Positions 44,876 to 54,064 are shown, counted from the first letter of the stretch. The stretch is DNA of 64,000 nucleotides from Caulobacter sp. FWC2 (GCF_002742625.1 NZ_PEBF01000001.1:4216001-4280000), one strand, 5' to 3'. Notes: generated by a model from the letters alone, not told the origin. Program-made: numbers and translations.

Positions 44876-46540
44876 CTACTCGATCACATAGCCGACGGGG
44901 CCCTGGTACGCGCGCCCCGCGTTCGCGCCGACCGGCGCCTTGACCACCTTGTTGAGACGACCCAGCAGGACCGTGCTCATGTCGTTGGCGAACTCCAGGC
45001 CGTCGGCCGGCGTCTGCAGGTTCTGCGGACGGGTCGGGTCGACGATGTACGGGGTGACGATGATCACCAGCTCGGTCTGGCCGTTCTGGAAGTCGCGCGA
45101 CCGGAACAGCGTGCCCAGGATCGGCATCGAGGTCATGCCCGGGATCGAGTCGATCGTCTGCTTGGTCGTCTGCTGCAGCAGGCCGGCGATCATCAGCGAG
45201 CCGCCCGACGGGATCTCGACGGTCGTCTCGGCGCGGCGCACCGACAAGCCGGGAACGACCAGGGCCGCGGAACTTCCGCTGCTCAGCGAGAACGCGCCCA
45301 GGCTGGACAGCTCGGAGACCTCGGTCGAGATCTTCAGCGAGATGCGGCCGCCCGACAGCACCACCGGGGTGTAGCCCAGGCCCACGCCATACGGCTTGAA
45401 CTCAATGGCGATCCGGCCGGTCTGGTCGCTGCCGGTCGGGACCGGGAATTCGCCGCCGACCAGGAAGTGGCCGGCCTCGCCGGACACGGCCGTCAGGTTC
45501 GGCTCGGCCAGGGTGCGCACCAGGCCCACACGCTCGAACGCCTGGACCATGCTCTTGGCCTGGTTCAGGCCGGTGCTGCCAGCGACGTTCCGGATCGTCG
45601 ACAGCGGATCCTTGGGGTCGACGAAGTCGTAGGCCTTCAGCGTTTCGGAGGTCGTGCAGACCCCGTTCGAACAGCTGGTCAGCGGCACCTTCACGTCGCG
45701 CGAGATCACCGGCGCCTTGGTGGTGTCGCGGCTGTAGCCGCCGGTGACGCCGCCCAGCAGGCTGCCGTTGACGCCATAGGTCGGCGTGATGCCGAACGAG
45801 AACTGGTCCTGGCCCAGCTGGCCCATGATCGCGTTGAGGTCGAAGCCCAGCTGCTTGATGACGTTGCGCTGCACCTCGATGATGCGAACCTGCAGCATCA
45901 CCTGGTCCTTGCCAGCGATGGTCAGCATGTTCAGGACGTTTTCCGGCTTGCCGGCGAACTGGGTGGCGATGCGCGTGACCGCGTCGGACTCCGCGGCGTT
46001 GCGCACGGTGCCGGTCAGGATGACGCTGTCGCGGATCGGCTGCACCTGGATCCGGGCGTCGGGCAGGACCCGCGCCAGGGTGGCGGAAAGCTGCTCGACC
46101 GGCTGGCTGACGCGGATGTTCAGCGACACGATCCGGCGGCCGGCGGCGTCGAAGAAGGCCGCGTCGGTGACGCCCTCGGTCAGGCCGACCACATAGATGC
46201 GGCGCTTGTCGCGCAGGACGGCGTCGGCCACGATCGGGTTGGTGACCAGCAGGTCGCGGACGTCGCTGGGCAGCTCGATGACCGCCGACTTGCCCCGGGC
46301 CAGTTCGACCGTCGCGGCGCTCTGATCGGCGGTCAGGACGATGCGGGTCACCTGCTCGCCGGCCGGCGCGGGGGCCAGCGGCATGACCGGCGGCGGCAGC
46401 GGAGCCGGACGCGAGACGCGCGCGGCGGGGCGATAGACGTGCGAGCCGCCGATCGGACCGTCGGCGAAGGCCGGCGCGGTCGAGGACAGGCCCAGCAGGA
46501 CGGCCAGGTGGACCGTCGCGATACGACGCTTCAGGGACAT
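44876..46540 (-). CDS. cpaC: Tad pilus outer-membrane secretin CpaC (RcpA)
   Basis: A 554-residue secretin starting at 46540 with a signal peptide (RRIATVHLAVLLGLSSTAPAFA). A Pro-rich linker, then the pilus N-terminal (BON-like) domain (about 70-160, including NPIVADAVLRDKRRIYVVGL), then the secretin core with EFKPYGVGLGYTPVVL and VPGLSVRRAETTVEIPSGGSL, ends about residue 530. The frame stays open into cpaB in a different phase, so the long reading is not real. It forms the outer-membrane channel for the Flp pilus. Confidence 0.95.
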   Translation of the reverse strand: MSLKRRIATVHLAVLLGLSSTAPAFADGPIGGSHVYRPAARVSRPAPLPPPVMPLAPAPAGEQVTRIVLTADQSAATVELARGKSAVIELPSDVRDLLVTNPIVADAVLRDKRRIYVVGLTEGVTDAAFFDAAGRRIVSLNIRVSQPVEQLSATLARVLPDARIQVQPIRDSVILTGTVRNAAESDAVTRIATQFAGKPENVLNMLTIAGKDQVMLQVRIIEVQRNVIKQLGFDLNAIMGQLGQDQFSFGITPTYGVNGSLLGGVTGGYSRDTTKAPVISRDVKVPLTSCSNGVCTTSETLKAYDFVDPKDPLSTIRNVAGSTGLNQAKSMVQAFERVGLVRTLAEPNLTAVSGEAGHFLVGGEFPVPTGSDQTGRIAIEFKPYGVGLGYTPVVLSGGRISLKISTEVSELSSLGAFSLSSGSSAALVVPGLSVRRAETTVEIPSGGSLMIAGLLQQTTKQTIDSIPGMTSMPILGTLFRSRDFQNGQTELVIIVTPYIVDPTRPQNLQTPADGLEFANDMSTVLLGRLNKVVKAPVGANAGRAYQGPVGYVIE

Positions 46541-46560
46541 TTCTGCTTTCACCGGGCGGC

Positions 46561-47451
46561 TCACGGGCGCACCGAGACGTTGGAGGTCTGGCCGCCCCGA
46601 TTGATGCGGACGGTGGAGTCCACGGCCGTCCTGCCGACGACGCCCGAGGGGCCGCCGAGATCGGTATAGGCGCGCAGGGCCAGGGTCACCGGACCGCCGG
46701 CCTTGGCGCGGGTCAGGGCCTCGGCCTCGGCCGGGCCGACCTCCAGGGTGGCGGTGGCCGCGACGATCGACTTGGCGTCCTTGTCGGCGGACGTGGACTG
46801 GTCGAGGGCCAGGACGCGGATGTTCTGCAGGACCGTCTCGGCCACGACGACGCGAGTGCCGGCGCCACTGTCGCCCGGAGCGGCGGCGGGGCCATCGTGG
46901 GTCACCAGCACGTCGACGCGGTCGCCGGGCAGGACGAAGCCGCCGGCCGCGGTCTCGGACGTGACCGGCACGGCCATGGCGCGCTTGCCGGGGGTCAGGA
47001 CGACGGACAGGTAACCGCCCTCGCCGCCCCGCACGATCTTGCGGTTGGTGATCGGTTCGCTGGCCAGGATCGGGTCGCGAACGATCGCGCCCTCGACGAT
47101 CTTGGCGGGGTCGCCGCCGATCATCTGGTCGGCGGCGCCGCTGACGGCGGCCTTGGCGGCCTCGACCTTGCCGTTCGGCGCGGTCGGAGCGGCGCCGTTG
47201 GTGATGAAGGCGGGGCTGATGGAGTCCGAAGGCCAGGCCTGCCAGGCGACGTCGGCGGCCACCAGGCGCGTGCCGATCGGCAGGTCGCGCTTGGCCACCA
47301 GGACCTGGGTCATCGGCTTGCCCGGCGCGGCGGGCGCGGCCACGGCGGCCGGAACGACCGGCTTGCCGCCCAGCGCGCGCTGCAGGACCACGGCCAGGCC
47401 AATGGCCGAGACGGCGGCGATCAGGACGATCAGGAGGCGAACGGGGCTCAT
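46561..47451 (-). CDS. cpaB: Tad pilus assembly protein CpaB (RcpC)
   Basis: A 296-residue protein with an N-terminal membrane anchor (MSPVRLLIVLIAAVSAIGLAVVL), then an SAF domain (VAKRDLPIGTRLVAADVAW) and an RcpC domain (RAMAVPVTSETAAGGFVLPGDRVDVL). It supports secretin assembly in the periplasm. It starts a new transcription unit: 205 bases separate it from cpaA, and a CtrA-like box lies about 105 bases upstream. Confidence 0.95.
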   Translation of the reverse strand: MSPVRLLIVLIAAVSAIGLAVVLQRALGGKPVVPAAVAAPAAPGKPMTQVLVAKRDLPIGTRLVAADVAWQAWPSDSISPAFITNGAAPTAPNGKVEAAKAAVSGAADQMIGGDPAKIVEGAIVRDPILASEPITNRKIVRGGEGGYLSVVLTPGKRAMAVPVTSETAAGGFVLPGDRVDVLVTHDGPAAAPGDSGAGTRVVVAETVLQNIRVLALDQSTSADKDAKSIVAATATLEVGPAEAEALTRAKAGGPVTLALRAYTDLGGPSGVVGRTAVDSTVRINRGGQTSNVSVRP

Positions 47452-47555
47452 GCGCGGGCTGGAACTCTAGGGTGAGCCGCACGGCCGCCGGTCCGGCGAG
47501 CACGCACGATTCGTCAGTCAGCCTTTCTGGCCACGCTCCATGCTCACCCGCGCAT

Positions 47556-47572
47556 GGTTAACGGCTGCTAAA
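47556..47572 (-). promoter_or_regulatory. CtrA-like box upstream of cpaB
   Basis: On the minus strand TTTA-GCAGCCG-TTAACC matches the CtrA consensus TTAA-N7-TTAACC at nine of ten fixed positions. It lies about 105 bases before the cpaB start. CtrA controls pilus genes in Caulobacter crescentus, so cell-cycle control of cpaB to cpaH from here is plausible. Confidence 0.65.
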
Positions 47573-47656
47573 AGTTTTCACCGTTCGGTAGGGACTGCGC
47601 GTGGCAGGGTGTCGCGGGATGAGTCAGCGCGCGGCGCGGCTCAACCCGAACGAGTC

Positions 47657-48169
47657 TCAGGTGAGGGCGGCGGCGGCCAGGGCGCCATGCGGAAACGCCC
47701 ACAGGGCGCCGGCGGCGATGGCGACGCCATACGGCAGGTCGCCGTCCTTGGCCGCCAGCTTGCGCAGCCAGGCGGGCCCGCCGGCCACGGCCGGGACCAG
47801 ATAGCCCGAGCGCAGGGTCAGGATGGCCAGGGTCAGGACCCCGCCCGCCAGGCCGGTATAGACCAGGAACATGAAGGCTCCGGGCCAGCCCATCCACAAG
47901 GCGCAGACGGCGAACAGCTTGCCGTCGCCCCCGCCGATCCAGCCGGCGGCGAACATACCCATTCCGAGGACGAGAGCGCCGAGGCCCACGGCCAGGCAAA
48001 GGCCGATCTGGGCCAGGGGCGCGCCGCTGACCAGGGCGGCCGGAACGAAGGCCGCGATCAGGGCCAGCGAGATCCAGTTGGGGATCGTGTAGCTGATCAG
48101 GTCCTTCAGGCCGCCGATAATGGCCAGGACCGGAAAGATCAGCAGCAGCGGGATCTGGATAGCTTGCAT
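47657..48169 (-). CDS. cpaA: Prepilin peptidase CpaA (TadV)
   Basis: A 170-residue membrane protein with about four to six membrane segments. The aspartyl protease motif GxGD is present as IGGGDGKLFA, and an Asp at LKDLISYTIPNW gives the other catalytic residue. It cleaves and probably methylates the PilA precursor. Start at 48169 follows GAAGG; the upstream frame is inside the terminator. It is separated from pilA by a terminator hairpin, so it is expressed at lower level than pilA. Confidence 0.93.
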   Translation of the reverse strand: MQAIQIPLLLIFPVLAIIGGLKDLISYTIPNWISLALIAAFVPAALVSGAPLAQIGLCLAVGLGALVLGMGMFAAGWIGGGDGKLFAVCALWMGWPGAFMFLVYTGLAGGVLTLAILTLRSGYLVPAVAGGPAWLRKLAAKDGDLPYGVAIAAGALWAFPHGALAAAALT

Positions 48170-48270
48170 GCTCTGGCGCCTTCTCGAATCCCCGTGGGGG
48201 ACCCCTTCCGTACGGTTCATTCTGGGACGGACGGATGAAGCAATCGTTTCCCGCGAACCCGACCTTCCAA

Positions 48271-48304
48271 ACAAAGAAAAGGGCCGAGGCTTGCGCCTCG
48301 ACCC
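48271..48304 (-). terminator. Terminator or attenuator between pilA and cpaA
   Basis: On the minus strand GGGTCGAGGC pairs with GCCTCGGCCC (one G-U pair) around GCAA, followed by TTTTCTTTGTTT. It should stop most transcripts after pilA and lets only a fraction continue into cpaA. Confidence 0.85.
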
Positions 48305-48331
48305 TCTTCTTTTCGAGTGTGTAGCTAAGGA

Positions 48332-48511
48332 TCAGGTGCCGCCGGCGGCCGAGACCTTGTCGGCCACGCTCTTGAACTTCGAGTTCAGGTTGGTGCCGAG
48401 GACGCTGACGCCCGAGATGATCACGACGGCGATCAGGGCAGCGATCAGGCCGTATTCGATGGCCGTGGCGCCCGATTCATCCTTCAGAAAGCGAGTGACA
48501 AACTTGGTCAT
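48332..48511 (-). CDS. pilA: Flp pilin PilA
   Basis: A 59-residue pilin precursor. Its leader MTKFVTRFLKDESG is followed by ATAIEYGLIAALIAVVI, the class IVb cleavage site and the Glu+5/Tyr+6 pair, then a short tail NSKFKSVADKVSAAGGT. A strong AGGAG site precedes ATG 48511. It is the major pilin for the Tad pilus used in surface sensing, attachment and phage infection in Caulobacter. Its promoter region contains CtrA-like boxes and it is followed by a terminator. Confidence 0.97.
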   Translation of the reverse strand: MTKFVTRFLKDESGATAIEYGLIAALIAVVIISGVSVLGTNLNSKFKSVADKVSAAGGT

Positions 48512-48828
48512 GAGTAGATCTCCTAAAGTCAGAGCTGGTTGATTTGAGGCTTCAAGCCGGCTCGACTTGCTAACCCCCGAAAACACGATCAATTTGGCCC
48601 ACCTCACTTAATGGCCAGTAAACACCGAATAGTTTTCAGAGATTTTCTTTTGGTTTATTTGTATTTACCGTTATCTGCTCTTAACCATGGACGCGGCAAA
48701 CGCGATCAAACCCTTCTGAATCAATGACTTTCTCAAGCGACGCTTGGACGCGGACGGCCCGGCTTTAGTCTTTTGTTGACCAAACTGACCGATGTTGAGG
48801 GACGTTCGGATCCCAGATCGGAAACCTC
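48512..48828. promoter_or_regulatory. Divergent pilA / cpaC-like operon promoter region with CtrA-like boxes
   Basis: A 317-base AT-richer gap with no ORF. On the plus strand TTAA-TGGCCAG-TAAA (48608-48622) and GTTA-TCTGCTC-TTAACC (48670-48686) resemble CtrA boxes. The first lies about 100 bases before pilA, where CtrA activates pilA in C. crescentus. The AT-rich stretch at 48640-48670 separates the two, and the second faces the plus-strand operon. Exact -10 and -35 elements could not be assigned. Confidence 0.6.
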
Positions 48829-49260
48829 ATGCGCCGCCTATCCCTCGCCATCGCCGCCGTCCTGACCCTCGCGGGCGGGGTCGCCAGCGCCCAGACGGGC
48901 CTCCTGCCAGTGAAGGCGACCTCGGCCGACCTGTCGCTGGCGGCGGGTGAAGCCACCTCCATGAGCGTGGGCGGGGTGGTGCGTGACGTGGTGATCGCCG
49001 ATCCCACCATCGCCGATGTCAGCATCGTCAACGAGCGCACCCTGGTCGTGATGGGCAAGCGCCCGGGCGTCACCACCGTGATGGCTTTCGGAGCCGGCGG
49101 CGCGACCCTGACCAGCCGCCATGTGGTCGTCTCGGAGATCGGCGACGGCGGCGTGACGGTCTATCGCGGCGCAGCGGCCAACAACTACGCCTGCGGCGCG
49201 GCCCGCTGCACGCGTGTCGGCGGCGCTAGCGCCTCGGGCCCGACCTCGGGCACGCCGTAA
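48829..49260 (+). CDS. Secretin N-terminal-domain protein of the pilus locus (PF13629-like)
   Basis: A 143-residue exported protein with a signal peptide (RRLSLAIAAVLTLAGGVASA). The rest is one pilus-assembly N-terminal domain: LSLAAGEATSMSVGGVVRDVVIADPTIADVSIVNERTLVVMGKRPGVT (seen here in that order) also found before the secretin core of CpaC. It lacks the secretin barrel, so it is a free-standing partner for CpaC. Two cysteines (YACGAARC) near the end may form a disulfide. It is divergent from pilA and heads a three-gene operon with two TadE proteins. Confidence 0.85.
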   Translation: MRRLSLAIAAVLTLAGGVASAQTGLLPVKATSADLSLAAGEATSMSVGGVVRDVVIADPTIADVSIVNERTLVVMGKRPGVTTVMAFGAGGATLTSRHVVVSEIGDGGVTVYRGAAANNYACGAARCTRVGGASASGPTSGTP

Positions 49261-49351
49261 GCCCCCTCACGTACGCGGGCGCGCGCTCTAACCAGTTGGT
49301 AGGATCGTTCGGCTAGGGTGGCGGACGATTGTTTCGAGGTCCGCGCGCCGC

Positions 49352-49909
49352 ATGGCCCACCACCACATCCTCGCTCGCGCCCGACGCCGGCTGGCCCGCT
49401 TCGCCAGCCGCTTCACGCGCGCCGAGCAAGGAGCCACGGCGGTCGAGTTCGCCCTGGTCTTCATGCCGTTCCTGATGCTCATCTTCGCGATGATCGAGCT
49501 GGGACTGGTGTTCCTGGTCTCATTGCTGCTCGAGAACGCCATCATCGACGTGGGCCGCACCATCCGCACCGGCGAGCTCCAGACCACCGGCGGCACGGCG
49601 GCCACCTTCAAGACCGCCGTGTGCAACAAGATCGGCGCGATCGGCTCGACCAGCTGCGCCAGCGCCCTGCAGCTCGACGTGCGCACCTACGCCGATTACT
49701 CCACCAGCAGCACCTCGGGCCTGGCCACCGCCACGGTGCCCACCACCATGCAGTGGAATCCCGGAACCTCCGGCTCGATCGTCCTGATCCGCGCCTACTA
49801 CACCTGGCCGCTGGTCACGCCGCTGCTGCAGACCGGCCTGCAGAACGCCAACGGCAGGCGGATCATCTACGCCGCCACCGCCTTCACCAACGAGCCGTAC
49901 GAACCATGA
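49352..49909 (+). CDS. TadE-family pseudopilin
   Basis: A 185-residue protein. The N-terminal helix has the TadE signature: EQGATAVEFALVFMPFLMLIFAMIELGLVF after a basic leader with a prepilin-like Glu+5. The remaining domain is extracytoplasmic, with two cysteines (AVCNKIG and STSCASAL). CpaA may process it. Pseudopilins of this type are minor pilus components. It ends in a four-base overlap (ATGA) with the next gene. Confidence 0.88.
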   Translation: MAHHHILARARRRLARFASRFTRAEQGATAVEFALVFMPFLMLIFAMIELGLVFLVSLLLENAIIDVGRTIRTGELQTTGGTAATFKTAVCNKIGAIGSTSCASALQLDVRTYADYSTSSTSGLATATVPTTMQWNPGTSGSIVLIRAYYTWPLVTPLLQTGLQNANGRRIIYAATAFTNEPYEP

Positions 49910-50502
49910 CCCGGCGTCCGCCCCGTTTCCGGAAGACGGTCTCCCTGGGGAGCTTCTCCCTGAAGTCCTTCTGGCGCGACCGCCGCGGCGTCTCGGCCAT
50001 CGAGTTCGCACTGATCGCCCCGGTGCTGGTCCTGATGTACTGCGGCTTCGCCGAAACGACCCAGGCGATGATGGCCCAGCGCCGGCTGTCGAACATCACC
50101 TCGCAGATCGGCGACCTGGTGGCCCAGGGCACCCAGACCGGTCCGTTGAAGATGACCGACATCTTCAACATCGGGAACCTGATCATGGCCCCCTACCCGA
50201 CGGCCTCGCTTAAGATGTGCGTCTACAGCGTCATCTCCGACGCGACCGGCAAGGACACGGTCGACTGGGTCCAGACCAATCCGGCCGGCGTCGGCATGAC
50301 CAATTGCCCGGCCAAGAACGCCATCGTCACCAATATCGACGTCGGCGTGCTGCCGGCCAGCCAGAGCGTCATCGTCGCGCGCGCCAGCTACGACTACACC
50401 TCGCCGATCAAGCTGGTCATGCCCACCACCATGACCTTCAAGCGCAGCTACTATCTGCGTCCGCGCCGAACCGACTCGGTCTCCTGGGTCAGCACACTGT
50501 AG
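49906..50502 (+). CDS. Second TadE/TadG-like pseudopilin
   Basis: A 198-residue protein starting at ATG 49906, overlapping the previous stop. After a long basic leader (TRRPPRFRKTVSLGSFSLKSFWRD) comes RRGVSAIEFALIAPVLVLMYCGFAET, the TadE-type helix. The extracytoplasmic domain has two cysteines (KMCVYSV, TNCPAKN). It probably works with the previous protein as a minor pilin. Its last bases overlap the convergent pabC gene by 14 bases. Confidence 0.88.
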   Translation: MTRRPPRFRKTVSLGSFSLKSFWRDRRGVSAIEFALIAPVLVLMYCGFAETTQAMMAQRRLSNITSQIGDLVAQGTQTGPLKMTDIFNIGNLIMAPYPTASLKMCVYSVISDATGKDTVDWVQTNPAGVGMTNCPAKNAIVTNIDVGVLPASQSVIVARASYDYTSPIKLVMPTTMTFKRSYYLRPRRTDSVSWVSTL

Positions 50503-51238
50503 CGAACCGCTCGACCTGCAGGTTGGGCGCGAAGACACGGTCACCCAGCCGCGAGAGCGGGCGCACGCCGATCAGGCTGTTGGTCAGGAAAACCGCCTCG
50601 GCCCGGTCCAGCGCCTCGATCCCGACGGCGACCTCCTCCACAGCCTCCAGCGCCATCACACGCGCCCGGGTGATCCCGGCCAGCACGCCGCAGTCCAGGC
50701 GCGGGGTGAACAGACGCCCGTCTTCTATCCAGAACAGGTTGGCCGCCCCGGCGCAGGCGATCTCGCCGCGATTGTTCAGCATCACCGCCTCGTCGGCGCC
50801 GGCGGCCTTGGCCTCGGCCCGGGCCAGGACATTGTCGAGATAGCTCAAGGTCTTCAGGCGCGAGGCGGGCGAGCCCTCGTTGCGGCGCGTGGCGGCGACG
50901 ATGGCGCTGGCCGGCGCAGCGGGCGGCGTCGAGGGCGCGGCCGCGGCGAACAGGCGCGGCAGCGGCGCGGCCGGGCGATCCAGCCCCCGGCCGCCAGAAC
51001 CGGCGGTCAGGGTCAGCCGCACGGCGAACCGGCCAGCGGCCGGAGCCGCCTCGCGAACACACCGCTCAGCCTCGTCGCGGTCGAACGGCAGGCCCAGCAC
51101 GGCGCAGCCGGCGGCCATGCGGTCGAGATGGGCGGCCGGATGCAGCAGCGCGCCGTTAAGAGCCAGCATTGTCTCGAACAGGCCATCGCCCAGCAGCAGA
51201 CCGCGATCATCTAGAGGCAGGGCGTTTTGGGGGATCAT
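50489..51238 (-). CDS. pabC: 4-amino-4-deoxychorismate lyase, class IV aminotransferase fold
   Basis: A 249-residue PLP enzyme starting at 51238. The PLP lysine is in RLKTLSYLDNVLA and the conserved Glu region in EAVMLNNRGEIACAGAANLFWI. It converts 4-amino-4-deoxychorismate to 4-aminobenzoate and pyruvate for folate. Its ATG overlaps the stop of pabB by four bases, which ties the two steps together and supports PabC over a branched-chain aminotransferase. Confidence 0.88.
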   Translation of the reverse strand: MIPQNALPLDDRGLLLGDGLFETMLALNGALLHPAAHLDRMAAGCAVLGLPFDRDEAERCVREAAPAAGRFAVRLTLTAGSGGRGLDRPAAPLPRLFAAAAPSTPPAAPASAIVAATRRNEGSPASRLKTLSYLDNVLARAEAKAAGADEAVMLNNRGEIACAGAANLFWIEDGRLFTPRLDCGVLAGITRARVMALEAVEEVAVGIEALDRAEAVFLTNSLIGVRPLSRLGDRVFAPNLQVERFATVC

Positions 51239-52560
51239 TCCGTCAGGGCCCTCTTCAACGCGGCGATCTTGGCCTCGGTCTCCAGGCGCTCGCCGCGCGG
51301 GTCGCTGTCGGCGACGATCCCCGCCCCCGCGCGCGCCTCCAGGGTCCAGCCTCCGCCGTCCTCGACCAGGCCGACCGTACGGATCAGCACGCTGGAGTCG
51401 AACGCCCCGTCGAAGCCGGCCCAGAACAGGCTCCCGCAATAGGGTCCGCGCGGCGGCTCCAGGCCGGCGATGACCTTCATCGCCTGGACCTTGGGCGCCC
51501 CGGTGATCGAGCCCGGCGGGAAGCTGGCGCGCAGCAGGTCGGCGACCGTGCGTCCGCCGGCCAGCTGGCCGGTCACCGTCGAGACCAGATGGTGCACGTT
51601 GGCGAAGCTTTCGACCTTGAACAGCTCCGGCGCGCGGACGCTGCCTGGCGGGCTGACCCGGGCCAGGTCGTTGCGCATCAGGTCGACGATCATCAGGTTC
51701 TCGGCCCGGTCCTTGTCGCTGGCCAGCAGCTCGGCGACCAGGGCCTTGTCTTGGGCGGCGTCGCGGCCACGCGGACGTGTGCCCTTGATCGGCTGGGTCA
51801 GGATCGCGCCGTCCGCCCCGACCTTCAGAAAGCGCTCCGGCGAGTTGGAGACCAGCGCCCGGCCCGGCTGGCGCAGATAGGCCGAGAACGGAGCCGGGCT
51901 CTGGCTCCGCAGCCGCGTGAACAGGTCGAACGGATCGGCGCCGGCGGCGAGCAGTCCGGTCCAGGCGCGGGCGATATTGGCCTGGAAGATCTCGCCGGAG
52001 AGCACGCGCGAAACCACCTCGGCCACAGCGGCCTCATAGGCGTCGCCGTCGGAGGCGGTGAGGTCGGGGCACAGCGGCCCTTCGAACGGCGGACGATCGG
52101 CCGACGCGTCCAGCCAGGCCAGGGCCTCACGGGCGCGGGCGCGCGCCTCGGCGTCCGTCTCGCCCCGGCCGACGGCGACGACCTGCCGGGCGTGATGATC
52201 GAAGGCCAGCAGGGCCGGATAGCGGGCGCAGCTCAGGTCCGGCCAGGCGGAGCGGGAAAGGCCCAGGCGCTCAACGCGGTCGCCCAGTTCGTAGGACGCC
52301 AGGCCGACGACGCCGCCCTGGAACGGCGGGCCGTCAGGGTCGCTCGGCTGGCGGGGACCGGTCAGGTCGGCGAGCGCCGCGAACGGGTCGGCGGCGTCTT
52401 TGGCGGTAAGCTCGAAGGTCGCGTCGGGCTGGCGCAGCAGATACGACCACCGCCCCGCTCCGCCCGTGATCAGCGCACAGGCGTATGGCTCATCCCGGAA
52501 CGGGGCCAGCGCCCACACCGGCTCGCGCCAGGGGGCGGTGATGAGGGCGACGCGGCGCAT
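51235..52560 (-). CDS. pabB: Aminodeoxychorismate synthase component I
   Basis: A 441-residue chorismate-binding enzyme. The motif QPIKGTRPRG contains the Lys (PIKGT) that distinguishes PabB from anthranilate synthase TrpE (PIAGT); the rest of the core includes ENLMIVDLMRNDLARV and SFPPGSITGAPKVQAM. It aminates chorismate to 4-amino-4-deoxychorismate using ammonia from a PabA glutaminase not in this window. It is coupled to pabC downstream. Confidence 0.92.
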   Translation of the reverse strand: MRRVALITAPWREPVWALAPFRDEPYACALITGGAGRWSYLLRQPDATFELTAKDAADPFAALADLTGPRQPSDPDGPPFQGGVVGLASYELGDRVERLGLSRSAWPDLSCARYPALLAFDHHARQVVAVGRGETDAEARARAREALAWLDASADRPPFEGPLCPDLTASDGDAYEAAVAEVVSRVLSGEIFQANIARAWTGLLAAGADPFDLFTRLRSQSPAPFSAYLRQPGRALVSNSPERFLKVGADGAILTQPIKGTRPRGRDAAQDKALVAELLASDKDRAENLMIVDLMRNDLARVSPPGSVRAPELFKVESFANVHHLVSTVTGQLAGGRTVADLLRASFPPGSITGAPKVQAMKVIAGLEPPRGPYCGSLFWAGFDGAFDSSVLIRTVGLVEDGGGWTLEARAGAGIVADSDPRGERLETEAKIAALKRALTE

Positions 52561-52598
52561 GGAGGCGGTTTAGCGGCGCCGCGCAGCGCTGGCCAGAT

Positions 52599-52621
52599 GC
52601 TCCCCCACATCGTGGGGGAGC
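52599..52621. repeat. Short family D hairpin, possible terminator
   Basis: GCTCCCCCAC and GTGGGGGAGC form a perfect 10-bp stem around ATC. It lies just after the MFS gene's stop on the minus strand and upstream of pabB, so it could end the MFS transcript. It matches the core of the element at 62603. Confidence 0.55.
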
Positions 52622-52624
52622 CCC

Positions 52625-54064
52625 CTACTCCCGCTCCCCGCCCTTCACCGTGAACAGCCCGACCAGCCCCAGGGCCAGCAGCCCGGCGATCGGGATGAAG
52701 CCCGCCACCTGGCTGGCGAACACCTTGGTCGCCAGGGCCACCAGCAGCGAGCCCAGCCACATGGTCGCCGTGCCCGACAGCGAGAACAGTCCGAAGAAGG
52801 CGGCCATGCGGTCCGGCGGGGCCAGGCGCACCAGCAGGGTGCGGCTCGAGGCGTACTGGGCGGTGACGAAGACCGCGATCAACAGGCCCAGGGCCAGATA
52901 GATGATCTCCGGCAGGGTGCGGAACAGCGGACCGTTCCACACGGCCGGATGGGTCGCCGCGTCCCAGGTCCAGAAGTACAGGATCTTCTCGCGGCCCATG
53001 CCCAGGGTGCCCAGCAGCACCAGGATGCAGATGCCGACCTCGACCTGGATCGCCCGCCGGGGACCCAGGGTCCTGTCCAGCCACGGCGCGATCAGGCCGC
53101 CCAGCACGCCGAAGATCGACAGCGAGATGCCGTAGGCCAGCATCTCCAGCTCGCCCCATTTCATCAGCCCGGCCGCGAACAGGCCGCCGAAGATCAGCAG
53201 GGCGGTCATGCCGTCGCAATAGAGCATCCGCGCGCCCAGGAACTTGGCGACGTCGGCATGGCCCTTGAGGTTGCCGAAGGTGTCGAGGATCAGCTTGATC
53301 CCCTCCTTGATGGCGGCGAGCAGCGAGACGCCGGTGCGCGGGGCGTCGCGGGTCCACAGGAAGAACGGGATCGCGCCCAGCAACATGACCGCCGCCGACA
53401 GCGGGCCGACGATGCGGCTGGGCTCGTGCTCGACCTGGCTGAGGCCGAACAGCGGCGCGGACGGCACGAACGACCACGGCACCACGCCCGGCAGCACGAA
53501 GGCCCACATGACGAAGATCAACAAAGACACCGACAGGCCGTTGGCCAGGGCGTAGCCGAGGCCGGACAGCAACGGCTCCTGGCCCTTCTCGGACGCGCGG
53601 GCCAGCAGCGAATTGTTGAGCACGTCGCCGCAGTTATAGGCCACGCCGAGGATGATCAGAACCACGCCGACCAGGTCGATCGGCAGGCCGCCGGGCTTGG
53701 CCAGCCACAGGAGAAACAGCAGCGGCGCCATGATCGCCAGGATGCCGGCCATGAACGGCTTGCGCGGCCCGAACCGCTCGATCGAGGCGCCCAGGATCGG
53801 CGCCAGGGCGGCGGTCAGCAGGCCATAGACGGTGGAAATGTCGGCGACGGTCGCCTGGCCCCGGACCGGATCCCCGACCAGCACCCGCGAGAAATAGGGC
53901 GAAAAGACATAGATGGTGACCAGGATCACATAGGGGTCGCGCGAGCCCTGGTGCAGGATCCAGCTGAGGGCGCTTCGCGAGAGCTTCTGCTTGGGGGCGG
54001 GGACGAGGGTGTCATCACCCGCGACGTCGCTCATGCCCGGAGGCCCACCCGCCAACTCACTCAT
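52625..54064 (-). CDS. MFS transporter, Atg22-like
   Basis: A 479-residue membrane protein with about 12 membrane segments. The N-terminal pattern SRDPYVILVTIYVFSPYFSRVLVG and the GVAYNCGDVLNNSLLARAS loop resemble the Atg22 / vacuole-effluxer type of MFS (UMF1), proposed to export amino acids or other small molecules. The central loop includes KEGIKLILDTFGNLKG. Substrate unknown. Start at 54064 or the internal ATG at 54034. It appears monocistronic; the gap before the phosphatase contains a repeat. Confidence 0.8.
   Translation of the reverse strand: MSELAGGPPGMSDVAGDDTLVPAPKQKLSRSALSWILHQGSRDPYVILVTIYVFSPYFSRVLVGDPVRGQATVADISTVYGLLTAALAPILGASIERFGPRKPFMAGILAIMAPLLFLLWLAKPGGLPIDLVGVVLIILGVAYNCGDVLNNSLLARASEKGQEPLLSGLGYALANGLSVSLLIFVMWAFVLPGVVPWSFVPSAPLFGLSQVEHEPSRIVGPLSAAVMLLGAIPFFLWTRDAPRTGVSLLAAIKEGIKLILDTFGNLKGHADVAKFLGARMLYCDGMTALLIFGGLFAAGLMKWGELEMLAYGISLSIFGVLGGLIAPWLDRTLGPRRAIQVEVGICILVLLGTLGMGREKILYFWTWDAATHPAVWNGPLFRTLPEIIYLALGLLIAVFVTAQYASSRTLLVRLAPPDRMAAFFGLFSLSGTATMWLGSLLVALATKVFASQVAGFIPIAGLLALGLVGLFTVKGGERE

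Noticed and set aside
44876..47503. Long frame that appears to fuse cpaB and cpaC
   Set aside because: The upstream half is an out-of-phase reading of cpaB; cpaC has its own start and signal peptide at 46540.
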